Source: an uncultured Eubacteriaceae bacterium (GTDB lineage: Bacteria > Bacillota > Clostridia > Lachnospirales > CAG-274). From it: a DNA stretch of 47,681 nt. The stretch's first letter is position 1. The number at the start of each line of letters is the position of its first letter. Location: positions 1 to 47,681 of the forward strand of contig CAMVJD010000019.1 of assembly GCA_947167715.1 (NCBI GenBank), written 5' to 3'. This document shows positions 1-8,178 of this stretch, piece by piece. Made by a program: the position numbers and the translations under genes. The notes beneath the pieces were generated by a model. It made no database searches and was not told where the DNA came from. It was given only the letters and a program-made list of their open reading frames with translations.

Positions 1-514
1 TTGTTTCGGGCTTTGCCTCGGTTTTTACCTCGGTCACGGACTTTTCGGGCTTTTTGTTATCCTTGGGCTGTTCGTGCTTTTTTACCCATTCCTTATGCTC
101 CGCAAGGCGTTTTTCAAACAGATCGACAGCCTTTACGATACCGTCGATTATAGCCTGCGGTCTTGCCGCACAGCCCGGAACATAAATATCAACCGGTATC
201 ACCGTATCTGCGCCGCCCAGAATATTATAGCAATCCTTAAAAATACCGCCCGTGCAGGCGCAGACGCCAATGGCGCAAACCACCTTCGGGCGCGGCATCT
301 GCTCGTAAAGCTGCTTTACAACGGGCGCATTCTGCGCGTTTATGCCGCCCGTGATAAGCAGTATATCCGCCTGCATCGGGTCGCCCGTATTGATTATACC
401 AAACCTCTCCGCATCATATACCGGGGTAAGGCAAGCCAAAACCTCGATATCGCAGCCGTTGCAGCTGGAGCCGTCATAGTGCAGCACCCACGGAGATTTT
501 TTTATCTCAAACAT
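1..514 (-). CDS. echC: Ech-type [NiFe]-hydrogenase small subunit (NuoB/EchC-like), 3' end cut by window edge
   Basis: This is the electron-transferring small subunit of a membrane-bound group 4 [NiFe]-hydrogenase, homologous to complex I NuoB; it holds the proximal [4Fe-4S] cluster at the cytoplasmic face. The translation starts MFEIKKSPWVLHYDGSSCNG and shows the NuoB-family cysteines in SCNGCDIE, GVCACTGG and VPGCAARPQ. It had not stopped after 171 residues; after the conserved domain comes a Lys/Glu-rich tail (KKHEQPKDNKKPEKS) that looks unstructured and is longer than usual for this family. ATG at 514 is preceded by AAGGTGAC. It is third in an echA-echB-x-echC order. The neighbouring hypA-hypB support a nickel enzyme rather than complex I, but the large subunit lies outside the window. 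Confidence 0.87.
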   Translation of the reverse strand, partial: MFEIKKSPWVLHYDGSSCNGCDIEVLACLTPVYDAERFGIINTGDPMQADILLITGGINAQNAPVVKQLYEQMPRPKVVCAIGVCACTGGIFKDCYNILGGADTVIPVDIYVPGCAARPQAIIDGIVKAVDLFEKRLAEHKEWVKKHEQPKDNKKPEKSVTEVKTEAKPET

Positions 515-540
515 TTTTTGTCACCTTTCCAAAATATTTT

Positions 541-1317
541 TTAATAGTTACTGCTGTTTCTTATCCATTCTCTTATTTTTTCTATATTTTCCGCCTTTCC
601 CTTATCGTACTCCAATTCAGGTAAATAGCGGCGTTCGTCTTTATAAGAAAAATACTGCGGTTTAAGTCCCTTTTCGTGCATATACATAAATATCTCCCAC
701 CAGACATCGGCCTTGTCACAGCCGTTATAATCAAGTTCGGCAATATTTATTTCGTAACGGCACTCTTTGTTTAATTCATACGCAAGTGCATCATCACTTG
801 TATCCGATGAAAAACAATCTTTGTACTTTACACGTTTTTGCGGATGGATCACATTTCCACCCAGCATAAAATTTACATTGGCAGGCGATACCTTCCGTCC
901 GATCTCCCCGGTTATTTTTTTATCCATAAATTCCGCAATGGCCGCAAACGCCAACTCATCCTTAACAATATTCAGGTCTTTGTCAAGGATCAGATGCCGC
1001 CAGTATTTGGGCTGATCGGGCAGATAGTTTCCGTAATATAAATTATATTCATAGTGGTCGTCGTATATAGTCATCATACCGTTTGCACTCATACTTGAAT
1101 GGCCCTTACTCACGCTTGTGGAAATGTGCATAACAACTATACCAAGGTCGTCCCTTAAATGACTTTTTATTACTTGTTTTGCCTTTGAAACTCTCCACGG
1201 AAACTCCGTAACATATATTTCCCCTGTATATATCCCGAGAAATATCATTAAAACGACCAAACCAACAACAATGCCAAGCCTTGACGCTATACGGATAACT
1301 TTTTTCAGCCTGCCCAT
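541..1317 (-). CDS. Single-pass membrane protein of unknown function inside the ech operon
   Basis: I do not recognise a family for this 258-residue protein. It has a basic N-terminus (MGRLKKVIRIASR), one membrane helix at about residues 14-36, and a mainly polar outside domain rich in Tyr, Asp and Lys, with three cysteines and a C-terminal end rich in charged residues. The chosen ATG at 1317 follows an AGAGGTG ribosome site; an upstream in-frame ATG at 1362 would overlap echB and lacks such a site. It sits between echB and echC, where the standard ech operon has nothing. It could be an accessory or assembly factor of the hydrogenase or an unrelated insertion; its rather AT-rich sequence would fit the latter. 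Confidence 0.7.
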   Translation of the reverse strand: MGRLKKVIRIASRLGIVVGLVVLMIFLGIYTGEIYVTEFPWRVSKAKQVIKSHLRDDLGIVVMHISTSVSKGHSSMSANGMMTIYDDHYEYNLYYGNYLPDQPKYWRHLILDKDLNIVKDELAFAAIAEFMDKKITGEIGRKVSPANVNFMLGGNVIHPQKRVKYKDCFSSDTSDDALAYELNKECRYEINIAELDYNGCDKADVWWEIFMYMHEKGLKPQYFSYKDERRYLPELEYDKGKAENIEKIREWIRNSSNY

Positions 1318-1337
1318 AAATATAACACCTCTGAATT

Positions 1338-2204
1338 TTATTTTATCAGCATCAATACCCAAATATTGCAGCCCGCAAGCACAAGTGCCACAGCCCAGCC
1401 CATTTCAAGCATTTTAAACTGTTTCATTCTTGCACTTGTATTGTCGATAAGTATTTCAAGAAAATATACAAAAAGTATGACCAATATTGCCGATATAATG
1501 CTGTAAGGATTTTCGTTTACTATAAACAGGCCTATGACGCCCATTAAAAACACATTTTCATACCACTCGGTAATGGTAAAGACAGCTAAATTTCTTGCAC
1601 CCATTTCGCTTGTGATGCCCTTTACTATCTCCTGATGGGCGTGGTGAGAGGTGCTTATATCAAAGGGCGACTTGCGCATTTTAATTGTCAGTATAAACAC
1701 AAAGGCCACAAAAACGCCGGGCAGATACAAAACGCTGCTTAACTGTGACGAGGCTATCTTGCTGATCTCAAACGAGCCGTCCACAAGGTAAAAGCCGACA
1801 CAGGCCATAAGCACCGCAGGCTCGTAGGAGACCATTTGTATAAGCTCACGGTTGGCGCCTATCGTGGAATAGGGCGAGCTTGTGACATTGGCGGCAAAGT
1901 ACAAAAACATAGCCGCAGTTGAAAGCACAAACATACATAAAAGTATATCCGAGCCCGCAAAAAACATCGCGCCCGTAAGTATCATAAACACCATATACGA
2001 CTGCAAAAGAAAGCTCTGCGCGTTTGTTACCGAAATTATCTGTTTTTTCAAAAGCTTGGCAACATCATAAAACGGCTGCAAAAGCGGCGGGCCCACCCTG
2101 CGCTGCATCCTTGCGGATATTTTTCTGTCCACACCCTCAAGCAGTCCGCCGATAACAGGTGCAAGGACAAGATAACAAATAACACTTATAATTTTATTTC
2201 TCAT
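1338..2204 (-). CDS. echB: Ech-type hydrogenase membrane subunit (NuoH/EchB-like)
   Basis: This 288-residue integral membrane protein is the NuoH-like subunit that joins the hydrogenase module to the ion-pumping arm. Near the N-terminus it has the family signature GLLEGVDRKISARMQRRVGP followed by PLLQPFYDVAKLLKK; further on, SPFDISTSHHAHQEIVKG matches the conserved acidic loop of NuoH/HycD/EchB. About eight hydrophobic segments are visible. The start at 2204 overlaps the echA stop by four bases (ATGA), which indicates translational coupling. Upstream in-frame starts would lie deep inside echA and were rejected. Confidence 0.88.
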   Translation of the reverse strand: MRNKIISVICYLVLAPVIGGLLEGVDRKISARMQRRVGPPLLQPFYDVAKLLKKQIISVTNAQSFLLQSYMVFMILTGAMFFAGSDILLCMFVLSTAAMFLYFAANVTSSPYSTIGANRELIQMVSYEPAVLMACVGFYLVDGSFEISKIASSQLSSVLYLPGVFVAFVFILTIKMRKSPFDISTSHHAHQEIVKGITSEMGARNLAVFTITEWYENVFLMGVIGLFIVNENPYSIISAILVILFVYFLEILIDNTSARMKQFKMLEMGWAVALVLAGCNIWVLMLIK

Positions 2205-4114
2205 AACGACACTCCCAATACAATACAGAACATTACCGTCAGCACCGCCGCAGCGAACAGCTGACAGGGAAGCATGATCTTTCTGATGCCGACTCTGTTT
2301 GCGAAATAATAGTTTGACATCCAAAGCTTCTTTTCCTCGCCGAAGGAATCGACAAAGCCCGTGTTGTCGCCCGTATTGATGCCGCCCATATACGCCAGCT
2401 TTTTATTTGTGTGTACCCTGCGGCTGTAATAGTAGGTTGCAGGCGGAACCGCAAACACAAAGCATATCACAACAACAAGCATATACAAAAGTCCCTGTGA
2501 AAGCACCTCTCCGCTTGTATGGAACATCTCCTGAAGCATAGGGTCTACAAACACCTTTGAAAGCAAGGGGAAAAGCACACATAAGGCTATCATCAAAACA
2601 GCCTGTATAGCCATGGACACGGTCTCGTTTTTTCTTGTAATATCATTAATATGCGAATGCTCGCTGTGCGGGTAGCTGATAAGCTTGCCCATCCACTTGC
2701 TCCAGTAAAACGAGGTGGTCGCCGAGCCGAAGATTATAAACAGCAAAAGCGCTATGTTCTTTTCGTCCACCGCAGCCCTTAAAGCCGCCCATTTTGATAT
2801 AAGCATACCAAAGGGTGCAAGGAACATACCCGCAATACCTATAAACATAAATACCGCATGCATCGGCAGGAAGTAAAGCATACCGTGCATATCCTCTATA
2901 TCACGGCTGTGCAGAGTATTTTCCGTTGCTCCGACATCAAGGAATAAAAGCGATTTTGAAACCGCATGGAATATCATTAAAAACGCGCCCGCCCAGATAG
3001 TTTCGGGTGTGCCTATGCCCGCACAGGCAACCATAAGTCCAAGGTTTGATACAGTTGACATTGCCAGCACTCTTTTGGCGTCGCTTTGGGCAATAGCCAT
3101 AAGCGAGGACACAAGGAAGGTAAAACCGCCCACAAAGGCTATCATAGTACCCGTTGTGGTTATGCTCATAGCGGGTGCAAGCCTGAAAAGCACATATATG
3201 CCCGCCTTTACCATTGTTGCGCTGTGCAAAAGCGCAGACGAGGGCGTGGGAGCGACCATGGCGCCCAAAAGCCAGGTTGAAAACGGCAGCTGCGCGGATT
3301 TTGTCAGCGCCGCAAAGGCCATAGCAGTTATAGGCAAAAGCGCAAAAACATTGCCGTTAACGCCTGCATTTATAAACTCTCTGAACGAAAGGGTATGCAT
3401 ATAGTAGGCAAAATAAAATATGCCAAACGCAAGCACCGTACCGCCGAAAAGGTTCATCCACAGCGCGCGGAAGGAATTGTTCACAGCCTCCTCGGTGCGT
3501 GTATAGCCTATAAGCAAAAACGAACATACGCTGGTGCATTCCCAGAAGAAATAAAGCCAGATAAGGCTTGATGAAAGCACAAAGCCAAACATGGCGCCCA
3601 TAAACAAAAATAAAAGCGCAATGAAGTAATTGCTTCTGTTTTCAATCTCCTTATGATGAAGATGATAGCCTGACATATAACCCACGGCATACACAATTAT
3701 AAGACTGCCGACAACGCCGATTATAAGGCACATCATCATAGAAAGCCTGTCCACGCAGATATGATCGGTGGGACCCGTTGAAATGCGAAACTCCACCGCT
3801 GCAATAACTGCGGTGGGTATTATGGAAAGCAAGCTTATCGCCTTTTTATTGTATTTAAAGCAAAGAAAGGTAACAAGCAGCATAAGAAATATCTCGCCGC
3901 CAAAAATAATATGGTCGGCTATCTCCGTGCTGTAATACATCCTTATGGGCTGCATACCGCCCATAATACGGCCGAGAGCAAGTGCGCCCACGCCCGCCGC
4001 AATAAGTGCCGCGCCGATATAGGCAATAAAGCTCTGCAATTTTTCATTTTTAATAAACATAAGTATCAATGCCACCAAAAACGGAAAGCATATCAAAAAC
4101 GGTACCGCTATCAA
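2201..4114 (-). CDS. echA: Ech-type hydrogenase antiporter-like subunit (NuoL/EchA-like), TTG start
   Basis: This is a 637-residue polytopic membrane protein of the Mrp-antiporter/NuoL family, the proton- or sodium-translocating subunit of an energy-converting hydrogenase. It has at least 14 hydrophobic segments. The central antiporter domain (about residues 130-420) contains FFWECTSVCSFLLIGY, the lysine helix LTKSAQLPFSTWLLGAM and APTPSSALLHSATMVKAGIY, all classic for NuoL. The start is TTG at 4114, nine bases after AAGGAG; the first in-frame ATG lies within the first membrane helix. It is the first gene of the operon, behind a promoter at 4156-4184. Confidence 0.9.
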   Translation of the reverse strand: MIAVPFLICFPFLVALILMFIKNEKLQSFIAYIGAALIAAGVGALALGRIMGGMQPIRMYYSTEIADHIIFGGEIFLMLLVTFLCFKYNKKAISLLSIIPTAVIAAVEFRISTGPTDHICVDRLSMMMCLIIGVVGSLIIVYAVGYMSGYHLHHKEIENRSNYFIALLFLFMGAMFGFVLSSSLIWLYFFWECTSVCSFLLIGYTRTEEAVNNSFRALWMNLFGGTVLAFGIFYFAYYMHTLSFREFINAGVNGNVFALLPITAMAFAALTKSAQLPFSTWLLGAMVAPTPSSALLHSATMVKAGIYVLFRLAPAMSITTTGTMIAFVGGFTFLVSSLMAIAQSDAKRVLAMSTVSNLGLMVACAGIGTPETIWAGAFLMIFHAVSKSLLFLDVGATENTLHSRDIEDMHGMLYFLPMHAVFMFIGIAGMFLAPFGMLISKWAALRAAVDEKNIALLLFIIFGSATTSFYWSKWMGKLISYPHSEHSHINDITRKNETVSMAIQAVLMIALCVLFPLLSKVFVDPMLQEMFHTSGEVLSQGLLYMLVVVICFVFAVPPATYYYSRRVHTNKKLAYMGGINTGDNTGFVDSFGEEKKLWMSNYYFANRVGIRKIMLPCQLFAAAVLTVMFCIVLGVSL

Positions 4115-4155
4115 ATTTATTCACTCCTTAATAGATCTTTCAAATACGCCCTTAT

Positions 4156-4184
4156 ATAATACTACCTTTTTTCCCAAAAGTAAA
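4156..4184 (-). promoter_or_regulatory. Promoter of the ech operon
   Basis: On the minus strand there is a -35 box TTTACT, 17 bases, then a -10 box TATTAT, about 45 bases before the echA start. It is divergent from the hypA promoter. Confidence 0.6.
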
Positions 4185-4209
4185 GAGTATATTTTAACAA
4201 TTTAGGCAT

Positions 4210-4238
4210 TTGACAAAACGCCTTATTTGTGATAATTT
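4210..4238 (+). promoter_or_regulatory. Promoter of hypA-hypB
   Basis: A perfect -35 box TTGACA, a 17-base spacer and -10 TAATTT lie about 32 bases upstream of the hypA start. The ech and hyp promoters lie back to back within 85 bases and could be co-regulated. Confidence 0.65.
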
Positions 4239-4270
4239 ATAGTTATTATTAAAGAAAAGGAAGCTGTAAC

Positions 4271-4615
4271 ATGCACGAGATGAGTTATGTTATAAGGCTT
4301 GTTAACAAAGCCCTGCAGGCCGCAGAAACCGAAGGACTCGGCTCTGTTTTTGAAATACACGCCGATATCGGCAAAATGACGGGTGTTTTGCCTTATTATA
4401 TGCAAAAATATTATAAAAAGGCGATCGAGGGCACGATACTTGAAAATTCGCGCCTTATAATAAACGAGGTGGCCGTAAAAGCGCGGTGCGGCAGCTGCTC
4501 CTTTGAATACGAGCCCGATGCCGCGCACGATTATCTTTGTCCCGCCTGCGGCAGCGGAAACTGCCGTATTATCGCAGGCCGCGAAATGACATTGACCCAA
4601 ATAAAGGGAACATAA
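4271..4615 (+). CDS. hypA: Hydrogenase nickel incorporation protein HypA
   Basis: HypA is the zinc-bearing nickel metallochaperone that works with HypB to insert nickel into [NiFe]-hydrogenase large subunits in the cytoplasm. This copy is 114 residues, the usual length. It begins MHE, whose His2 is the nickel ligand, and has the zinc site CGSC (Cys73, Cys76) and CPAC (Cys90, Cys93). An AAAGGAAG ribosome site precedes the ATG. It is followed after 41 bases by hypB. Because only nickel hydrogenases need it, it supports reading the divergent nuo-like genes as an Ech hydrogenase. Confidence 0.95.
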   Translation: MHEMSYVIRLVNKALQAAETEGLGSVFEIHADIGKMTGVLPYYMQKYYKKAIEGTILENSRLIINEVAVKARCGSCSFEYEPDAAHDYLCPACGSGNCRIIAGREMTLTQIKGT

Positions 4616-4656
4616 AAATGCGCCCTTCGTTCGGATTTTTTGAAAGGAGAATAAAA

Positions 4657-5322
4657 ATGAGCGTAAAAATAGTAGATCTTAAAGCAAACGTACTTGACGA
4701 CAACAATATTCTTGCCGAAAACACCAGAAAGCGCCTTAAAGAGGAAAAGACCTTTCTTTTAAACCTTATGAGTGCCCCCGGCTCGGGCAAGACCACTACC
4801 CTTACAAGGCTGATAGAGCTTTTAAAGGACGAAATGAAAATAGGCGTTATGGAGGCCGATATCGACTCGGACGTTGATGCACACAGGATAAAGGCCGCAG
4901 GCGCGGAGTCCATCCAGCTGCATACGGGCGGTATGTGCCACCTTGACGCGGATATGACAACGCAGGGTCTTGACAGCTTTGATTCAATAAAATTTGATCT
5001 TATCGTGCTTGAAAACGTGGGAAACCTTGTATGCCCCGCAGAGTTTGACACGGGCGCATCCAAAAACGCCATGATACTTTCCGTGCCCGAGGGCGACGAC
5101 AAGCCGCTTAAATACCCGCTTATGTTTCAGGTAGCCGATGTTGTTATAATAAACAAGACCGATGTTGCGCCGTATTTTGATTTTGATTTGGACAGAGCAA
5201 GAAAGAATATAGAAATGCGCCACCCCGGCATCGATATCATACCGATATGTGCCAAAACGGGCGAGGGCACAGACAAGCTTGCCGACTGGATAAGAACAGA
5301 GGTAAAAAATCATAATTCATAA
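4657..5322 (+). CDS. hypB: Hydrogenase nickel incorporation GTPase HypB
   Basis: HypB is the SIMIBI-class GTPase that drives nickel delivery to the hydrogenase with HypA. The 221-residue product has a P-loop PGSGKTTT (about residues 41-48), EADIDSDVDA, the intersubunit metal site with Cys and His in GGMCHLDADM, and the guanine motif NKTD. It lacks the histidine-rich N-terminal nickel-storage stretch found in some HypB proteins. The ATG at 4657 follows GAAAGGAGA; a longer reading frame starting inside hypA was rejected. A bidirectional terminator follows at once. Confidence 0.95.
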   Translation: MSVKIVDLKANVLDDNNILAENTRKRLKEEKTFLLNLMSAPGSGKTTTLTRLIELLKDEMKIGVMEADIDSDVDAHRIKAAGAESIQLHTGGMCHLDADMTTQGLDSFDSIKFDLIVLENVGNLVCPAEFDTGASKNAMILSVPEGDDKPLKYPLMFQVADVVIINKTDVAPYFDFDLDRARKNIEMRHPGIDIIPICAKTGEGTDKLADWIRTEVKNHNS

Positions 5323-5356
5323 GCTGTACGCTTAAAGTAAAAATATTTTTGACATC

Positions 5357-5388
5357 AAAAGAGCCGATTTTGACCTCGGCTCTTTTTT
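5357..5388. terminator. Bidirectional terminator between hypB and rmuC
   Basis: A 7-bp GC-rich stem (GAGCCGA, 5361-5367, with TCGGCTC, 5376-5382) has A-run and T-run flanks that extend the stem, so it can stop transcripts from both convergent genes. The last codon of rmuC lies in its right flank. Confidence 0.85.
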
Positions 5389-6823
5389 ACTGTATTTCCA
5401 ATATCTCTTCCGTGTCCTCGCCGTCATCTGCGGCGGAAACGTCCTTTAATTTGCGGTTTATAGCCTTTGTTCTTGTGCCAACCAGCTTTTCAAGCTCGTC
5501 ATCGGCCTGTCTTAAGCGCTCGCGGGTCTTATCAAGCACCTTTTCAAAATTGGCAAATTCCTTTTTGGCGGCCGCAAGCACGTTCCACACCTCGCCGCTT
5601 TTTTTCTGTATAGCCAGGGTCCTGAAGCCCATTTGCAGGCTGTTAAGCATAGCCGCCATAGTCGAGGGACCCGTTATATTTACCTTATAGTCACGCTGAA
5701 GCACCTCCACAAGTCCCATATTCACTACCTCCGCATACAGCCCCTCAAACGGCAGGAACATAATCGCAAAGTCCGTGGAATACGGCGGAACGATATACTT
5801 GTCCCTTATGCTTTTGGCACAGCGCTTTATCTCCTGTTCAAGCGCGGAGCGTTTTTGCTTAAGCTCCGCGGGGTCGCCCGAATCATAGGCCGCCGCAAGG
5901 CTTGCGTAGGTATCTCCCGGAAATTTGGCATCCACGGGCAGATAAACATATTTTCCGTCCTCCTGTCCCGGAAGCTTAACGGCAAAATCCACCGCCTCCC
6001 TGCTTTCGGGGTTTATCTTAAACTGCTCCTCGTACTGGTCGGGGGTAAGGATATCGCTTAAAATGGCCGACAGCTGTATCTCGCCCAGAATACCGCGGTT
6101 TTTCACATTTGAAAGCACGTTTTTAAGGTCGGAAACGCCCGAGGCAACATTTTTCATTTCGCCAAGGCCCTGATAAACCTCGGTAAGGCGCTTGTTTACA
6201 GTCTCAAATGACTTTGATATCCTCTCGTCCAAGGTTTTTTGAAGCTTTTCGTTTACCGTTTCGTTTATGGTATCAAGGCTTGCTTTGTTCTCGCTGCGCA
6301 GCTTTTCAAGGCTTTCGTTATTTTCCGTGCGCATTATTTCAAGCGAGGACAGCATATCGCGGCGTATTGCAGAAAATTGATCCTCAAGCGATTTTATGCT
6401 CTCCACATTTGCCTTTCTTTGGTTTTCCTGCGCAGTATTAAGTATTTTTCCAAGCTCCGACAGATTTTTTACTATATTTTCAAATTCCCTGTCTAAAATA
6501 TCGCGCATTTTTTCGCTGACAAGGGCGTTTATGCTGTCTATGCCGTCGCTTGTGTCCTCGCACATTGATTTTATCTCGGCGCGCATTTTTTCAAAAAAAT
6601 CGTCCTCACGGCTTATCTGCCTGTCCTGCGAGCTGCGCAGGCTCTCCGACTGGCTGTTTATATGCGAAATAATATTTCTGCTTTCGTTTGCGCCGGTTTC
6701 CCGCAGCAGGGCTATCTCCTTTTCAAGCCCTGCCGCCTCGCCGTCATCTGCGGTATTTTTAATAAGCAGCACGACCAGCAGTATTATAATTATCACACAG
6801 CAAATTAGTATAGCTATTTCCAT
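5387..6823 (-). CDS. rmuC: DNA recombination protein RmuC homolog
   Basis: RmuC is a membrane-anchored protein with a nuclease-like fold that limits recombination at inverted repeats. The 478-residue product has an N-terminal membrane helix (about residues 3-21, IAILICCVIIIILLVVLLI), a long heptad-rich coiled coil (about 30-220), and the conserved RmuC domain (about 225-440) with NRGILGEIQLSAIL, LPVDAKFPGD and FAIMFLPFEGLYAEVV. The C-terminal tail is acidic. ATG at 6823 follows AGGGA. It is alone between two terminators. Confidence 0.92.
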   Translation of the reverse strand: MEIAILICCVIIIILLVVLLIKNTADDGEAAGLEKEIALLRETGANESRNIISHINSQSESLRSSQDRQISREDDFFEKMRAEIKSMCEDTSDGIDSINALVSEKMRDILDREFENIVKNLSELGKILNTAQENQRKANVESIKSLEDQFSAIRRDMLSSLEIMRTENNESLEKLRSENKASLDTINETVNEKLQKTLDERISKSFETVNKRLTEVYQGLGEMKNVASGVSDLKNVLSNVKNRGILGEIQLSAILSDILTPDQYEEQFKINPESREAVDFAVKLPGQEDGKYVYLPVDAKFPGDTYASLAAAYDSGDPAELKQKRSALEQEIKRCAKSIRDKYIVPPYSTDFAIMFLPFEGLYAEVVNMGLVEVLQRDYKVNITGPSTMAAMLNSLQMGFRTLAIQKKSGEVWNVLAAAKKEFANFEKVLDKTRERLRQADDELEKLVGTRTKAINRKLKDVSAADDGEDTEEILEIQ

Positions 6824-6849
6824 ATAGTATCCCTGTTTTGTCCTTTCCT

Positions 6850-6882
6850 AAAAAAACGGGCTGCCGCATTAAGCGATAGCCC
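6850..6882 (-). terminator. Terminator of the GGDEF/solute-binding-protein operon
   Basis: On the minus strand GGGCT...AGCCC forms an imperfect hairpin, with inner CGC/GCG pairing, followed by seven T. It lies just after the stop of the gene at 6889-8178. Confidence 0.75.
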
Positions 6883-6888
6883 TTATCT

Positions 6889-8178
6889 TTATTTTTTGTA
6901 AATTTTATTATATATCTCCTCGGCCGTTTCGTCAAGCGGCTTTTCATCGTAGATATAATATGCGGCGCCATTGAAGAAATTAAGGAAAACATCCTCTTTT
7001 TCAAGTATGGGGTCCATTAACTTAAGCTTGTCGCCGTACTTGAACATCTGCTCGGCAGCTACATAGTCGATATTGTTAAGGTCGCCCTCCTGTTCAAGGG
7101 TCTCTCTTGCGGTCTTGCTGATAGGTATGCCCTTTTCGGTCTTTTGAAGCTTTGCCATTTCGGGGCTGTTCAAAAGAAAGTCAACCAGCTTTGCCGCCTC
7201 CTTCTGATGCTCCGTCCTGCTGCTTATTGCATAAAGCGTTGCGGGCTTTACATACCATTCAAGCTTTCTTACATCATCCATAGAGCCGTCAACAGTCGGG
7301 AACGGCGCGGGCACGATATTGACATGCTCGTTGAAAAGGCCGTCAAACATAGTCTGCGCACCGCTTATCCAGCGCATAGTCGCAGCCGACCTGCCGTTTG
7401 CAAAGGATGCAAAATCCGATGTCTGGATAGGCATAAGCACCTTTTCCTTATGCAGCCTTTTATAAAAATCAAGCATGATTTTTAGATCGTCCACGGTCAG
7501 TACCAAGTTGCCGTCATCGTCACAGGCCTCTCTGCCCGTAGTCTGCTCAAAATAGGCCAGCACAAAGAAAAACATCTGCTTATCGCCCATGCTTATGGGG
7601 TAGACCTCGTCCTTGCTCATAACCTTTGCGGCCTCAAAATAATCGTCCCACTTTTTGGGGATATCAATGCCGTATTTATCGTAAATATCCTTGTTTATAA
7701 AAACGCAGTGGGTATTAAGCGCTATAGGTATGGCGTTAAGCCTGCCCTCTACCGTGCCGTAGTTAAGGTCGGCAGAGGTAAAGTTTGACAAGTCGATATA
7801 GTCCGTCAGCTTGTACATATCGTAAAAGCCCTTGCCGTCGGGCGAATAGGTCTTTATCCAGTCAAAATTTACCTGCATTACATCGGGCTCATCATGGGAG
7901 AGCATATAAATGTTCTGGCGCTTTGAATAGCCCGCCCAGACACCGTATTTGCACTTTACGTTAATATCGGGGTTAAGCTGTTCAAAAATACTTACTCCGT
8001 CCATTGTATAAGCAACACGCGCATCGTTTCCCCACCAGGCAAGCGATATCTGCTTTTTGCTTTCGGTGTTGTCGCCGTATACCACCACACCGTCATTGGA
8101 GCCGCAGCCCGATGCGCCAAGCGCGGTGCATGCAGCAAGTACAATGCTTAAAAATTTTTTATTGAAAGATCTTTTCAT
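6889..8178 (-). CDS. Extracellular solute-binding lipoprotein, sugar ABC-type, without permeases
   Basis: This is a family 1 extracellular solute-binding protein of 429 residues. The N-terminus is a lipoprotein signal peptide with lipobox ASGC (lipidated Cys25). The body carries features of sugar-binding proteins, such as LAWWGNDARVAYTMDG, FYDMYKLTDYIDLSNF and IPIALNTHCVFINKDIY. No ABC permease or ATPase is nearby. Instead its start overlaps the stop of a membrane diguanylate cyclase by four bases (ATGA). This suggests, by inference only, that it presents a ligand to the sensor domain of that cyclase rather than to a transporter. A terminator follows. Confidence 0.88.
   Translation of the reverse strand: MKRSFNKKFLSIVLAACTALGASGCGSNDGVVVYGDNTESKKQISLAWWGNDARVAYTMDGVSIFEQLNPDINVKCKYGVWAGYSKRQNIYMLSHDEPDVMQVNFDWIKTYSPDGKGFYDMYKLTDYIDLSNFTSADLNYGTVEGRLNAIPIALNTHCVFINKDIYDKYGIDIPKKWDDYFEAAKVMSKDEVYPISMGDKQMFFFVLAYFEQTTGREACDDDGNLVLTVDDLKIMLDFYKRLHKEKVLMPIQTSDFASFANGRSAATMRWISGAQTMFDGLFNEHVNIVPAPFPTVDGSMDDVRKLEWYVKPATLYAISSRTEHQKEAAKLVDFLLNSPEMAKLQKTEKGIPISKTARETLEQEGDLNNIDYVAAEQMFKYGDKLKLMDPILEKEDVFLNFFNGAAYYIYDEKPLDETAEEIYNKIYKK

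Noticed and set aside
1..4114. Respiratory complex I (nuo) operon
   Set aside because: Only NuoB-, NuoH- and NuoL-like genes in Ech order are seen, and hypA-hypB lie divergent next door, which points to a nickel hydrogenase. The large subunit outside the window would settle it.
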